DNA of 64,000 nucleotides from Paenibacillus lutimineralis (GCF_003991425.1 NZ_CP034346.1:3633501-3697500); one strand, 5' to 3'; shown: positions 44,444-54,255, counted from the first letter of the stretch. The notes: generated by a model not told the origin, from the sequence alone. Made by a program: numbers and translations.

Positions 44444-45961
44444 TTATTTTTGCTCCGCTTTCCAAGCGTCGAATTGCTTTTGAGCTTCAGCAATTACTTT
44501 GTCAATCCCCGCATCTTTAAACTTCTGGATTGCCTTTGGCAAATATTCGTCTGGATCAACGGAACCCGTGTACAGCGAAGGAATGAATTCCTTAGCTACG
44601 TTCGTTACCGAAGCCACTTCTGTCTTAACAGGAGCCGTATCGAAGTTGAAGCCAAAGGTTGGTGCTACGATCGCCGAGGAGTTGAATTTCTCAAATGCAT
44701 CCCATTTATCCTTCGGTTCACCATCATGCAGATAAGTCAGGAACATATTACCGAGCGCAAAGCCTGGCATAGCGTAGCTATCTTGCATGGCAGGAAGGTC
44801 TTCAATATACGGATCTTCCAATTTCTTATAGTGCACATCTTCAATACCGTATTGAATCAAATTACGCAGATAAGTGTCCGTGTTAAGAAGGTTCAGGAAC
44901 ATCATCGAACGCTCAGGATTTTTCGAGTAAGAGGAAATCGCGAGCATGGAACCAGCAGCAGAGCTAGTGTAGATTACTGGAGTATGCATTGGTCTGGAGA
45001 TGATGTCATAACCAGCGCTTCTCGACCAGCCAAGTTCTGCGTATGGTTGGATAATCTCACGGTCTACCAGCCATTTGCCTGTCTTCATATTATCGATGCC
45101 GTCCAGAGTAGCTACATCTTCGCGTACATAGCCGGCTTTGTAGTAGTTGCGCATCGTATTCAAATTAGCTTTCAATTCAGGTGTTTCTAGCAGGTTTGTG
45201 AATTTGAAATCCTTCGAATCCAGATACATACCGATCGGAATTTCGTCGCCAAGTAGGAAATCTACCGGCAAGTATGGCTTAAAGCCCTTAGGTACTGCCA
45301 ACGGAGTAATATCAGCAGGCTCGTTCTCTTTGATGGTCTTCAGCAATGGCTCAAGATCCTCAAGAGTCGTCACGTTGGAAATATCGAGATTGTACTTATC
45401 AACATATTTCTTGTTGAAGCGCCATACCCATTGTTGAGCCAATTCCTTGTTGGCAGGGATACCGTAGTTAACGCCATTTACTTTCGTACCTTCTAGGAAG
45501 CGAGGATCAAGTACTTCCTTGATTCCTTTGCCATATTGATCAAGAAGATCATTCAATGGCATGAATGCGCCTTTTGCCGCGTTTGGCAGGTAGTCGAATG
45601 CCCAGGAGCTTGTAAATGCGATATCGTAATCTTCACCGGAGCTGGTGATAACCTGCATGCGCTGGCTGTAGTCGCCCCAGTCAATCATCGTAATATCTAC
45701 TTTAGCGTTGATCTTCTCAGTTACATATTTATTGATCTCTTCCTGTACCTTAGGCAGATCCTTCTGGTTAGGTCCGATCAAATACAGCTTCAAGGCTACT
45801 GGGTCCAGCTTGGAAGCATCTATCGTGCCGTCATTTTGTACGGCATTCTGCTCCTTGCCGGATGATGCGTTGTTCTCTTTCTTGTCTCCGCATCCGGCAA
45901 GCACTACGGACAGCAGCATAACCAGTGCTAGTGACAACAATGATAACTTCTTCTTGGTCAT
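44444..45961 (-). CDS. Sugar ABC transporter substrate-binding lipoprotein (LplA-like)
   Basis: A 505-residue extracellular solute-binding protein. The lipobox LLSVVLAGCGDKK gives a lipid-anchored Cys23 or so. The body belongs to the large LplA/DUF3502-type group common in Paenibacillus: MIDWGDYSQRMQVITSSGED, YDIAFTSSWAFDYLPNAAKG and GVNYGIPANKELAQQWVWRF. It is placed between the two permeases and a secreted GH85 enzyme, so a GlcNAc-ended N-glycan or fragment is the likely ligand. ATG follows AGGGGGAAAG. Confidence 0.88.
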   Translation of the reverse strand: MTKKKLSLLSLALVMLLSVVLAGCGDKKENNASSGKEQNAVQNDGTIDASKLDPVALKLYLIGPNQKDLPKVQEEINKYVTEKINAKVDITMIDWGDYSQRMQVITSSGEDYDIAFTSSWAFDYLPNAAKGAFMPLNDLLDQYGKGIKEVLDPRFLEGTKVNGVNYGIPANKELAQQWVWRFNKKYVDKYNLDISNVTTLEDLEPLLKTIKENEPADITPLAVPKGFKPYLPVDFLLGDEIPIGMYLDSKDFKFTNLLETPELKANLNTMRNYYKAGYVREDVATLDGIDNMKTGKWLVDREIIQPYAELGWSRSAGYDIISRPMHTPVIYTSSAAGSMLAISSYSKNPERSMMFLNLLNTDTYLRNLIQYGIEDVHYKKLEDPYIEDLPAMQDSYAMPGFALGNMFLTYLHDGEPKDKWDAFEKFNSSAIVAPTFGFNFDTAPVKTEVASVTNVAKEFIPSLYTGSVDPDEYLPKAIQKFKDAGIDKVIAEAQKQFDAWKAEQK

Positions 45962-46098
45962 TTTCTTTCCCCCTGACTAAATTTTGTGTTGCATTTATTG
46001 AAACCGCTTAACAATTCGCCCGGATAACCGGCCGAACAAATGTCCGGCCAATTTCTGATTCTAAATAGTTAATGCGGTGACAACCATGGGTTAGGTGT

Positions 46099-47055
46099 TT
46101 ATCCCTTAACGGAGCCCACCGTTAGGCCCTGTACAAAATAACGCTGGAAGAACGGATAAGCTAGCACGATCGGAGTGGTTGCGAGAACAACCATCGCCAT
46201 CCTTACAGTCTCTTGTGGCATAGTCGCGGCAAAATCAACCGCAGAACCGATATTTTGTGCATTCTGAATCAAGAAGTCCATATTCTTCTCAATTTTCATC
46301 AACAAGAACTGCATCGGAGGTGTAACCTTCGGGCTATTGAAATACAAGAGCGCGTTGAACCAATCGTTCCAATAACCGAGCGAGCTGAACAACCCGATCG
46401 TTGCGATCCCTGGTAGCGATACCGGTAATACGATTCTGGCGAAGGTCAGAAACTCCCCTGCTCCATCGATTTTCGCAGATTCAATAATTTCCTCTGGAAT
46501 CGTAGTCTGGAAGAACGTCCGCATGACGATGATGAAGAATGCGTTCATCGACAATGGGAAGATCAAGGCCCAGATCGTGTTCTGCAAGTGCAAGAACTGT
46601 GTCATCACGATGTAACCCGGAACCATACCGCCTGAGAATAACATCGTGAAAAACGCTAGAAAGCTGAAAAATCCACGGAATTCAAAGCTTCTTCTGGATA
46701 GCGCATAAGCGTAGGTCGTAACTAGCGTTAAGCTAAGCAAGGTACCCAACACCGTGACGAGTAGCGTTACCCCGAATGATCCAAGCAGCTCGCTGCCTGA
46801 TTTGAAAATATATTCGTAAGCCTGTGTGCTTAATTTGCTTGGAAACAAGCTAAATCCATTAAGCGCCAGTGTCTGTTCGTCCGTAAACGATATGACAATG
46901 ACATAGATGAACGGAAAGATGCAAGAGAATGTAAACAATCCGATGATGACATTAAATAATGCGTTCCAGAAAGGCGATATAGCGTTATAATCGCGCTTCT
47001 TCTTTCTTCTTCCCGCTTCTAACTGTCCGGCGGGCTGAGTCGTAGCTTGTGGCAT
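46099..47055 (-). CDS. Carbohydrate ABC permease, LplC/MalG type
   Basis: A 318-residue permease with six membrane segments. The cytoplasmic EAA loop EEIIESAKIDGAGEFLTFAR-IVLPVSLPG is present, and WNALFNVIIGLFTFSCIFPF and GYWNDWFNALLY are typical of the LplC type. Together with the LplB-type gene it forms the channel. ATG follows GGAGGTGC. The ATPase for this system is not in the window; such Bacillales systems usually share a general MsmX ATPase. Confidence 0.9.
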   Translation of the reverse strand: MPQATTQPAGQLEAGRRKKKRDYNAISPFWNALFNVIIGLFTFSCIFPFIYVIVISFTDEQTLALNGFSLFPSKLSTQAYEYIFKSGSELLGSFGVTLLVTVLGTLLSLTLVTTYAYALSRRSFEFRGFFSFLAFFTMLFSGGMVPGYIVMTQFLHLQNTIWALIFPLSMNAFFIIVMRTFFQTTIPEEIIESAKIDGAGEFLTFARIVLPVSLPGIATIGLFSSLGYWNDWFNALLYFNSPKVTPPMQFLLMKIEKNMDFLIQNAQNIGSAVDFAATMPQETVRMAMVVLATTPIVLAYPFFQRYFVQGLTVGSVKG

Positions 47056-47073
47056 AATAGCACCTCCGTTAAA

Positions 47074-48003
47074 TTAGAAGATCGCATGATCTCTTTCGAT
47101 TTTTCTGACGATGTAGTTAGCGAGCAAGATCAGCACCAAACCAACGAGTGATTGATACAGACCGGCTGCCGTACTCATCCCGATATCGCCCATATTGATC
47201 AAGCCGCGATATACGAAGGTATCGATAACGTTGGTCACTGGATACAGTGCGCCCGAATCCTTAGGCAATTGATAGAATAGACCAAAGTCTGAACGGAAAA
47301 TTCCGCCGATTGCCAGAATCGTCAAAATAATCATTAATGGTTTAAGCAGAGGTATCGTTATGTAACGAATTTGCTTCCACTTCGTCGCCCCATCAATTAC
47401 CGCTGCTTCATAGTAGGATTTATCAATCCCTGTAAGAGAAGCGAGATAGACAACGCTGTTATAGCCGACCCCTTTCCAGATCCCGACAAGTACAAGGATG
47501 AACGGCCAATACTTCGGTTCGGAATACCAGCTTATTTTGTCTCCACCGAAGAGTGTAATAATGTGGTTCAGCGTTCCCTTATCCATGCTCAGGAAGGTAA
47601 AGGCGAAATAACTGATAATAACCCAGGATAGAAAGTGCGGCAGGAACATCCCTGTCTGATACACCTTCGCCATCTTCTTGTTCACCAATTCATTCAGCAT
47701 AATCGCAAAGGCCACTGCGATGATAAGCCCCAAGAATATGAAGAATAGATTATACAAGATCGTATTTCTGGTAATGATGTAAGCGTCATTTGTTGAAAAT
47801 AAATACTCGAAATTTTTGAACCCAACCCACTCACTGTTAATCACGCTGGCAAAGAAGCCATCGCGGCTAATTCGGAAATCCTTAAATGCAAGAACCGTAC
47901 CGAACATAGGCAAGTAAGCAAAAATTAAAAACCAAATTGTTCCCGGCAAAATCATGATCAGCAACGCCCTGTTTCTAATCACTTTCTTTAAAAATGCTGC
48001 CAT
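47074..48003 (-). CDS. Carbohydrate ABC permease, LplB type
   Basis: A 309-residue permease with six membrane segments. The EAA loop SYYEAAVIDGATKWKQIRYI is clear, and ILPGTIWFLIFAYLPMFGTV and GIWKGVGYNSVVYLASLTGI are typical of the LplB group. It starts the transport operon, 18 bases before the LplC-type gene. Upstream there are direct repeats and a cre-like site (48103-48170). Confidence 0.9.
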   Translation of the reverse strand: MAAFLKKVIRNRALLIMILPGTIWFLIFAYLPMFGTVLAFKDFRISRDGFFASVINSEWVGFKNFEYLFSTNDAYIITRNTILYNLFFIFLGLIIAVAFAIMLNELVNKKMAKVYQTGMFLPHFLSWVIISYFAFTFLSMDKGTLNHIITLFGGDKISWYSEPKYWPFILVLVGIWKGVGYNSVVYLASLTGIDKSYYEAAVIDGATKWKQIRYITIPLLKPLMIILTILAIGGIFRSDFGLFYQLPKDSGALYPVTNVIDTFVYRGLINMGDIGMSTAAGLYQSLVGLVLILLANYIVRKIERDHAIF

Positions 48004-48102
48004 GATTCTCTCCCCCCTTTACTGCTGTCATCCTCTGGTGCCTGAAAAGCCCTCTTGGATGGAATATGGAAACTAGCATCTTCTAACTGCTTCTATTTTC
48101 CC

Positions 48103-48118
48103 AAGAAAGCGCTACCCG
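48103..48118. promoter_or_regulatory. Candidate cre (CcpA) site
   Basis: AAGAAAGCGCTACCCG keeps the central AAxCGxT core of the cre consensus but differs at three of the outer positions. It lies about 100 bases before the LplB-type gene, where carbon catabolite repression would be expected. Confidence 0.35.
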
Positions 48119-48143
48119 CAACAAGTTGAAAAATGCTCGAATC

Positions 48144-48170
48144 ATATGTACAAATTAAAGATATATGTAC
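48144..48170. promoter_or_regulatory. Direct repeats, candidate YesN-type binding site
   Basis: ATATGTAC occurs at 48144-48151 and 48163-48170, exactly 19 bases apart, each followed by AAA(A)TTAAAG. AraC-type response regulators bind direct repeats of about this period upstream of the promoters they activate. The site lies between the regulator gene and the ABC operon. Confidence 0.4.
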
Positions 48171-48225
48171 AAAATTAAAGAACCGCCCGCATATACGGAC
48201 GATCCTCAGCGCATTGCAAAGATAT

Positions 48226-49776
48226 TTACTTCGTGTACATATGCCTTAGTTCTGTCGGAGAAACACCCGCATATTTCTTGAATTGCCGATAGAAATAAGA
48301 CGTATCGGTATAGCCCACACTGACTGCAATCTCCGCTGTCTTCTGATCCGTATGAATTAACAATTGCGTCGCTTTCTCAATCCGATATTGGTTCACATAA
48401 TCGGAGAAGCTGAGGCCAACCTCCTGCTGGAACAACTGGCCTAAATAGTTTGGATGCATATCCAGCTTCTGACTCAACGTTTTGAGCGATAATTCCTCAG
48501 CATAGTGCTCCTTCACCTGCTCGAGCAGCATGGCCACATGTCCACTATACTCTTGCTGAACCGTATCTCTGTTGCCCAAGCTTCGCTGTACAACCGAAAT
48601 GACATGCCGAATCAATCCCTGAATCGTGTTCATTCTGGCAAGTGCTGCGAATACCTCGCTATAATCGGGGCGATCCTCCATATCCTTTGCGCTCAGCATA
48701 AGCTGAATCGCCATATTCATACACTCGCTTCTTGGGATGATATCATTCTCGAACTGTCCGAGGAGCATCGACTCGATGAATTCGATAATGGGCTCTTGCT
48801 TCCCATCGATCAGTAGTCTTACATACTGTTCCTGATCCCATATTACTGAATGAGACTCTTCCACTTTGGTTAGCGGTCCATTCATATATACTGTTCTGTC
48901 CTGACACGAGATGAGACATTGCTGGAACACCTGCTTGGCCTGCTTGTAGCTATCTTGAACACCATAGAAATCGCTGCTGACAGCGCTACTTACCGCCCAT
49001 ACCGGCAGTCCGGTCATCTCAGAGATTCTCCTCGCCGTGGCTGGAGCGTTCTCCAATATGGACTGATGATGCTCGGGATCATCAGAGACATAGAGCATCA
49101 CCAGGTCTTCGTCCGCATCCGGGAAGCAGATCACCTCATCCTCACTATCGATAGTTTCCCGCGCAATAACACCGCACTCCTCACTCAATCCGTGCAGCCG
49201 ATACAACCGGGAGATGGGCTTCTCTTCCGAGATAACGCGGAACACCAAAGCCTGAACATATTTATAATTCAGCGGAATTCCTAGCAATTCAGCACGATGC
49301 TTGAACTCCTGACCTTCGATCTCGCCCAGAACCCAGCGCTGCAGAATATTGCTGCGCAGCACTCTCCAATCTTCCTCATAACGGAACAGATTAAGCTCTT
49401 CCCGCTCCCAATCTCCGCGAATATGTCTGATTGTTGATTCCAATTCATCAATGTTAATTGGCTTCAATATGTAATTCTCAATTCCGAGCGTAATTCCCAC
49501 TTTTACGTACTCGAATTCCTCATAGCCACTCAAGACTATAAAGCGCGTGCGTGGATGAATCTGCTTCACCCTGCGGATCAATTCCAGTCCGTTCATACGG
49601 GGCATCATAATGTCCGTAATCAATAAATCGACCGGTTCTTCCTTAATTTGTTGCAAGGCGGTCTCTCCATCATTTGCAGATCCGGCTATTTCAATGCCGT
49701 ACTGCAGCCAATCCGTAATCGAGCTCAGACCTTGAGCGATCAAGGGTTCATCATCTACAAAAAATACCTTTTTCAT
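48226..49776 (-). CDS. Two-component response regulator, YesN type (REC plus AraC HTH)
   Basis: A 516-residue regulator. The receiver domain (1-120) has Asp8/Asp9, the phospho-acceptor Asp55 in DLLITDIMMPRMNGLEL and FIVLSGYEEFEYVK. A middle region of about 280 residues is of unknown role. The C-terminal AraC-type domain has YAEELSLKTLSQKLDMHPNY and TAEIAVSVGYTDTSYFYRQF-KKYAGVSP. Its ATG overlaps the kinase stop (TAATG). It is expected to activate the downstream sugar ABC/GH85 operon. Confidence 0.92.
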   Translation of the reverse strand: MKKVFFVDDEPLIAQGLSSITDWLQYGIEIAGSANDGETALQQIKEEPVDLLITDIMMPRMNGLELIRRVKQIHPRTRFIVLSGYEEFEYVKVGITLGIENYILKPINIDELESTIRHIRGDWEREELNLFRYEEDWRVLRSNILQRWVLGEIEGQEFKHRAELLGIPLNYKYVQALVFRVISEEKPISRLYRLHGLSEECGVIARETIDSEDEVICFPDADEDLVMLYVSDDPEHHQSILENAPATARRISEMTGLPVWAVSSAVSSDFYGVQDSYKQAKQVFQQCLISCQDRTVYMNGPLTKVEESHSVIWDQEQYVRLLIDGKQEPIIEFIESMLLGQFENDIIPRSECMNMAIQLMLSAKDMEDRPDYSEVFAALARMNTIQGLIRHVISVVQRSLGNRDTVQQEYSGHVAMLLEQVKEHYAEELSLKTLSQKLDMHPNYLGQLFQQEVGLSFSDYVNQYRIEKATQLLIHTDQKTAEIAVSVGYTDTSYFYRQFKKYAGVSPTELRHMYTK

Positions 49777-51629
49777 TAAAGTATCCCTTCTTTCAGCATA
49801 GGTATTTCCATCCGAACCTCCGTACCTTTTCCAGGCTCACTGGACACGCTCAGACCGTATTCCTCTCCATAGTTCATCCGGATTCTATCATGCACATTGA
49901 TCAGTCCGATCGAAGGATTGCTCTTCTCCATGAGATTGGAGGACAGCTGATAAGATCCTGACAACATCTTGTCGATCTCCTGCATGCGCTCAGCCGGAAT
50001 CCCGTTCCCGTTGTCCTGTACTGTAATGATGATCCGTTCCCCTTCCCGTAACGCGCTAATCCTCACCCGATTATCTTCATCTAGGGAGCGAAAGCCGTGC
50101 ACCATATAGTTCTCAACAATCGGCTGCACAAGCAATTTAATGATACTACAACCATTTACAGCGGGTTCTACCTCGATAGCCACTTCTATCCGGCCCTCAT
50201 AGCGAATTTGTAGCAGATCAAGATAGATTGAACACATCTCAATCTCTTCCTTGATTGTAATAACCGTGTCCTTCTTCACCATACCTTTGAACATGACGGA
50301 GAGACTGTACACCATCTTGCCGACATCGCGGGCTCCCTCTGAGTAGGCCTTCATTCGAATCGACTCAAGCGTATTGTAGAGAAAATGAGGGTTAATCTGA
50401 GATTGCAGAGCCACTAGCTCAGCATGCTTCTGTTTAATCTCGGAGGTGTACATTTTATCAATATATTGCTCCAACCTCTCACACATATCATTGAATCTTT
50501 GCGAAATTTGTTGCAGTTCATCTTCGCCCGGCATTTGGATTCGCGTTGATAAGTCCCCTTCACCGATGCGACTCATGGACACGATGATTCTGCGGATCTT
50601 CTTGGAATATTTCCTCATCACGGTAGAAGTCAGCACGAAGCTGGCAACAAAGAACAATAATGTAATGAGTATCAATGTATTGCGAAGGCTGCCGGTGCTA
50701 GCCTCAATCGTCGATTTGGACACGACACCTATGACGGTCAGCCCGGCATTCCCGGTATCAAGCACATTTATCTTGGAGGGTTCATCCAAGTCGATCCATT
50801 TACCTGCCGTGTTCAATTCATAGCGATAAGGATAGTCCTGCCCAACATATTCCCCCGTTGAATCGTATAGAACCTTGCCTTGTGAAGTCATGACTAGCAT
50901 CTGTCCATGCGTAGCAGGTACCCGGCTGCTTAACCAACTCGCAAGCTGCTTGCTGTCAAAATCAACGACCAGCATGCCAATTCTGTCTAGCGTCCATGGA
51001 TCTTGGAGCTCACGTCTATACGAGTACATCGGGATAGAAGACGATTTTTCCGTTGTATCGGCTTCCGGACTATTGCCCACCGTATCCCAAGTATAGGCTC
51101 GGCGCGTCATCAGCCAGTTGTTCCATGATCCATCGGAATCGCTTTCATATTGGAGCTGTTGTTTCTCTTTCTCTCTTTCGAAACTCATGCCGAATTTTCG
51201 CGGGTAGCTGTAAATGGACACCCTCTTTGCCCCAGGCTCCTGCTCCATATAATTTTTAACTAAGGTGCTGTAGGATCGCAGCCTTTGCTCATTCGTCTTC
51301 GTAAATTGATTCAGACGGTAACCCAGGTAGTTCTCATAGGGATTATTGAGGAAATAGACCAGATCATCGCTAAGTGTTGCATCCCCATATATCTGCTGAA
51401 TCGTGTTCTGAATATTCTCATACTGCCTGTTAAGATAAATGCTGAGAACCTGTGCCGTCTTCATATTGGCATCCGTCTCCTCGCGGATAATCCGCTGCAG
51501 TTGATATTGATAGACTAGAACCGCCGCCGTTACGAACAGCACCATCATGACCGCCGAATACAACAGAATAATCTTGTTGAACATTTTCCGCTTCAGATGA
51601 TTGAGATAAAATCTGCGAATCTTTGACAC
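49776..51629 (-). CDS. Sensor histidine kinase, YesM type
   Basis: A 617-residue membrane kinase of the LytS-related His_kinase family. Two hydrophobic segments (about 18-40 and 310-330) flank an extracellular sensor domain. A HAMP region follows (MRKYSKKIRRIIVSMSRIG). The phospho-acceptor is in VALQSQINPHFLYNTLESIR, and the ATPase has IVENYMVHGF and ITVQDNGNGIPAERMQ. The GTG start at 51629 lies nine bases after AGGAG. It works with the coupled YesN-type regulator, probably sensing extracellular glycan. Confidence 0.92.
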   Translation of the reverse strand: MSKIRRFYLNHLKRKMFNKIILLYSAVMMVLFVTAAVLVYQYQLQRIIREETDANMKTAQVLSIYLNRQYENIQNTIQQIYGDATLSDDLVYFLNNPYENYLGYRLNQFTKTNEQRLRSYSTLVKNYMEQEPGAKRVSIYSYPRKFGMSFEREKEKQQLQYESDSDGSWNNWLMTRRAYTWDTVGNSPEADTTEKSSSIPMYSYRRELQDPWTLDRIGMLVVDFDSKQLASWLSSRVPATHGQMLVMTSQGKVLYDSTGEYVGQDYPYRYELNTAGKWIDLDEPSKINVLDTGNAGLTVIGVVSKSTIEASTGSLRNTLILITLLFFVASFVLTSTVMRKYSKKIRRIIVSMSRIGEGDLSTRIQMPGEDELQQISQRFNDMCERLEQYIDKMYTSEIKQKHAELVALQSQINPHFLYNTLESIRMKAYSEGARDVGKMVYSLSVMFKGMVKKDTVITIKEEIEMCSIYLDLLQIRYEGRIEVAIEVEPAVNGCSIIKLLVQPIVENYMVHGFRSLDEDNRVRISALREGERIIITVQDNGNGIPAERMQEIDKMLSGSYQLSSNLMEKSNPSIGLINVHDRIRMNYGEEYGLSVSSEPGKGTEVRMEIPMLKEGIL

Positions 51630-51748
51630 GAAGGAACACTCCTGTTCATTGATATACTGTCCGCGTTACAGTGTAACATTGGTTCTTCAAATCGGGCAAA
51701 CTGATTTTCTGTGAAGGTTACTTCTGTAAGAAGTTATCCATTTAATAA

Positions 51749-51792
51749 AAAGAGACCGCAGACGTATTTACTTCATACGTTCGCAGTCTCTA
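51749..51792 (-). terminator. Intrinsic terminator of the coiled-coil gene
   Basis: On the minus strand AGAGACTGCGAACGTA and TACGTCTGCGGTCTCT fold, followed by TTTTTATT (complement of 51745-51752). It ends the gene at 51808-52737. Confidence 0.75.
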
Positions 51793-51807
51793 TTCCACCA
51801 TGGGCTA

Positions 51808-52737
51808 CTAATGATAAGTCTCAACCATCTGTACATATTGCCTGTGCAATACTTCAAATTGTTGTTCGGCTTGACGCTTTGATCTAGACAAGTGATCCAT
51901 GAGTTCATCCACTTGGGATGCCTTGGTGATAACCTGATTCAATATCTCATTGATCCTTCCCTGAACAAACCAGTCCGTGATCAAATTGTCAAAGAAGTAG
52001 TCGGTGAAGGTGAGAAATCCGTCGATCTTCATATCTACAGATAAGGTATCGCCTACATCGCGCAATTCCTTACCAAATCGCTGCAAATTGTTCTCCGCCC
52101 TATACACATGCTCCATCGCCCCATCAATACGGCTGTGCTTGATATGAGTCGAGATCATACCCCCACCCAGCATATCATAAGTGCCCCAATTCCTGGCCGA
52201 ATTCAGACTCTCTTCCGCCAGTCTTAAATCTTCCTGTACACTTATTCCCGCATCCAAAGCTTCTTGCAGCTCTTTATTCTGTACCATAAGTTCAGCGAGA
52301 CGATCCGCAAGCTCCCTTAGCTCTTGGTTACTGTCAAGAATACGTCGTTCCTTCTCTTGAAATAAAAGCTCATAGTCCGCTTCCGAATTGCGAACCTCCC
52401 GAATCCGCTGCTGTACTTGATCAATCTGCTGCTGCACATCCTGAACCGCTCGTTCGGCATGCTCATACTTAATCTTTGCCTCCAGCGCTTCACGCTGCTC
52501 CTGGTCAAGCTTCTCTAGCTTCTTGCCGAGTATAAAGTAGATGAAGGCGGATAGCGACGCACCGCTTAAGCGTTCAACATCCTTCTCTTCAGCAGCCAGT
52601 CTTCTGCGTGATTGATTCCTTGTACGCTCCAGCTCGACAAGCTCTTCCTGCAACTGATGAAGTCTTGCCTCCCACTTCTCCATCCCGCGTGCCTTTTCCT
52701 TCACAGCAGCAAGCCGTTCGTTCAAATCCTCAAACAT
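51808..52737 (-). CDS. Long coiled-coil protein of unknown function
   Basis: A 309-residue acidic protein dominated by heptad-like repeats rich in Glu, Gln, Leu and Arg (about 1-180, for example LHQLQEELVELERTRNQSRR and VQDVQQQIDQVQQRIREVRN). One short less charged patch (LSGASLSAFIYFILGKK) may be membrane-touching. The C-terminal third is helical with FTDYFFDNLITDWFVQGRI. I do not recognise the family. The second in-frame ATG (52737) is preferred, as AGGGATGCGG precedes it. A structural or membrane-remodelling role is possible but not shown. Confidence 0.6.
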   Translation of the reverse strand: MFEDLNERLAAVKEKARGMEKWEARLHQLQEELVELERTRNQSRRRLAAEEKDVERLSGASLSAFIYFILGKKLEKLDQEQREALEAKIKYEHAERAVQDVQQQIDQVQQRIREVRNSEADYELLFQEKERRILDSNQELRELADRLAELMVQNKELQEALDAGISVQEDLRLAEESLNSARNWGTYDMLGGGMISTHIKHSRIDGAMEHVYRAENNLQRFGKELRDVGDTLSVDMKIDGFLTFTDYFFDNLITDWFVQGRINEILNQVITKASQVDELMDHLSRSKRQAEQQFEVLHRQYVQMVETYH

Positions 52738-52783
52738 CCGCATCCCTGCTTTCAGAATATTTATCCCTAGTCCATATTAACGA

Positions 52784-53356
52784 TCAAACTTCCAGCCCCA
52801 GAGGTTTGGATAGCTCTCGTCCGATCGAACGGAACGAAAGAATAAGCATAATTATGCTGATAAGAGCTGCGACCAAACCCACCAATAAAGCGCTAAAAAT
52901 ATCTATGTTCAAAGCAAATGGATAGACAATCAGTAAGTACACCGAACAGATGAAATAGAATACCCAGCGCGCCGTAAGTGAACTGGCCAAATCATGGAGT
53001 CCTCTCATAATCAATAGATGATAGGTCCCTTTGCAGATCGAGGTCAGTATGAACAGCTGTAGCAAACCATGAACCAGTACAACGGCAAGCTCTCCGTTCG
53101 TGGTCATGCCTAGATCCACCTCGTTAAGACGGAGTCCGATCGGATGAAGTATTTGCGGCAGAGATAGCAGGCTTAATACTCCCGCTGCCCACATCCCGTT
53201 ACGGAAGCCGGGTGCTTGCTGGCGCAGACTCCATAAGGCCGACATGATGATCAGATATCCGATGAAATTAGGAAGTAGATCTAAATTAGAAAGAAACCGA
53301 ATATCGAATATGACGAAAAGGAGACCATAACCAATCCGGTAAAATAAAGATCTCAT
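52784..53356 (-). CDS. Uncharacterised multi-pass membrane protein
   Basis: A 190-residue protein with about six hydrophobic segments (YGLLFVIFDIRFLSNLDLLP, LVHGLLQLFILTSICKGTYH, WVFYFICSVYLLIVYPFALN, LLVGLVAALISIIMLILSF). It overlaps the preceding gene by four bases (ATGA) and lies 46 bases before the coiled-coil gene. The three are likely one operon. No family match is recognised. Confidence 0.65.
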   Translation of the reverse strand: MRSLFYRIGYGLLFVIFDIRFLSNLDLLPNFIGYLIIMSALWSLRQQAPGFRNGMWAAGVLSLLSLPQILHPIGLRLNEVDLGMTTNGELAVVLVHGLLQLFILTSICKGTYHLLIMRGLHDLASSLTARWVFYFICSVYLLIVYPFALNIDIFSALLVGLVAALISIIMLILSFRSIGRELSKPLGLEV

Positions 53357-54255
53357 TCTCCGTCCCCCCTGGCAGCTGCTACTATCCTCTTTACATCACG
53401 CTCGGACAAGTCCCAATTTTGAGAAATCATAAATGAATAGACGGCACTCTTCCCATTTTCCGGCTCAAAAGTAAGTTGAATCAACAACTGATATATATCT
53501 GCGGAACCAGAGGACGCATCTATTAATGGTTGGTTTAAATGATATTTAAGAGATACTTCATCGCCTTCATGGATGGAAATCGGATATTCAGCAGCATTCA
53601 ACGGAGTCTCGGCGACGGATTGATAAGAGGGCATGCCGCTCCCTGTTGGCAGCTTGCGTCCGATATCTATGAGTAATGAAAAGGAATCTCCGAGCTCATT
53701 TAGGTAGGCCGTTGAAATTCCGGTAATCTGTAATTTTTTCAAAACTAGAAAATTGTAAAGTCCCGTCCCATCCGAGGAGGCACTTGACCAATTGCTCGCA
53801 ATTGTATTCTCGTGATTATCCGCAGGTAGTGTATATAACCGGATTTCGCCGATGTCCATATTATCCATGGAACCATCTGAGAAATATCCTTGTACCGTGC
53901 GAATGATCAGCGGTTCCGTGCCACCAGTCTGTTCTTCCGATGTATCCAGATCCGTTATCTGAACCATCATGGAGCCCATCGTTTGATGAGTATAGCGATT
54001 CCGTTCAGGCATTGGAGTAATCATGGCATTCGGCAGTTCAGGAATGATAATCCGGTTCAGCTTCCGCTTCTCGTGCTTATTTTCCAGATAAAATAATTCG
54101 AAGCTATACCCTGGAGCCCGAACCTCTTCAATATGATGCTTCAAAAAAATCGCCTTCGGCAATTGTGAATGATGATAATAGACGAGATTGCCTACCCAGC
54201 TTGCAGCGATTAACACTATTGCAGCAACAGCAGCAATATAGATTAGACGCTTCAT
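53353..54255 (-). CDS. Membrane-anchored extracytoplasmic protein
   Basis: A 300-residue protein with one N-terminal hydrophobic anchor (LIYIAAVAAIVLIAASWVGN) and a large hydrophilic domain expected outside the cell. The outer part has a beta-rich look (VRAPGYSFELFYLENKHEKR, IHEGDEVSLKYHLNQPLIDA). It starts at ATG 54255, eight bases after GGAAGG. It overlaps the next gene by four bases (ATGA), so the pair may form a complex. No known family recognised. Confidence 0.6.
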   Translation of the reverse strand: MKRLIYIAAVAAIVLIAASWVGNLVYYHHSQLPKAIFLKHHIEEVRAPGYSFELFYLENKHEKRKLNRIIIPELPNAMITPMPERNRYTHQTMGSMMVQITDLDTSEEQTGGTEPLIIRTVQGYFSDGSMDNMDIGEIRLYTLPADNHENTIASNWSSASSDGTGLYNFLVLKKLQITGISTAYLNELGDSFSLLIDIGRKLPTGSGMPSYQSVAETPLNAAEYPISIHEGDEVSLKYHLNQPLIDASSGSADIYQLLIQLTFEPENGKSAVYSFMISQNWDLSERDVKRIVAAARGDGE

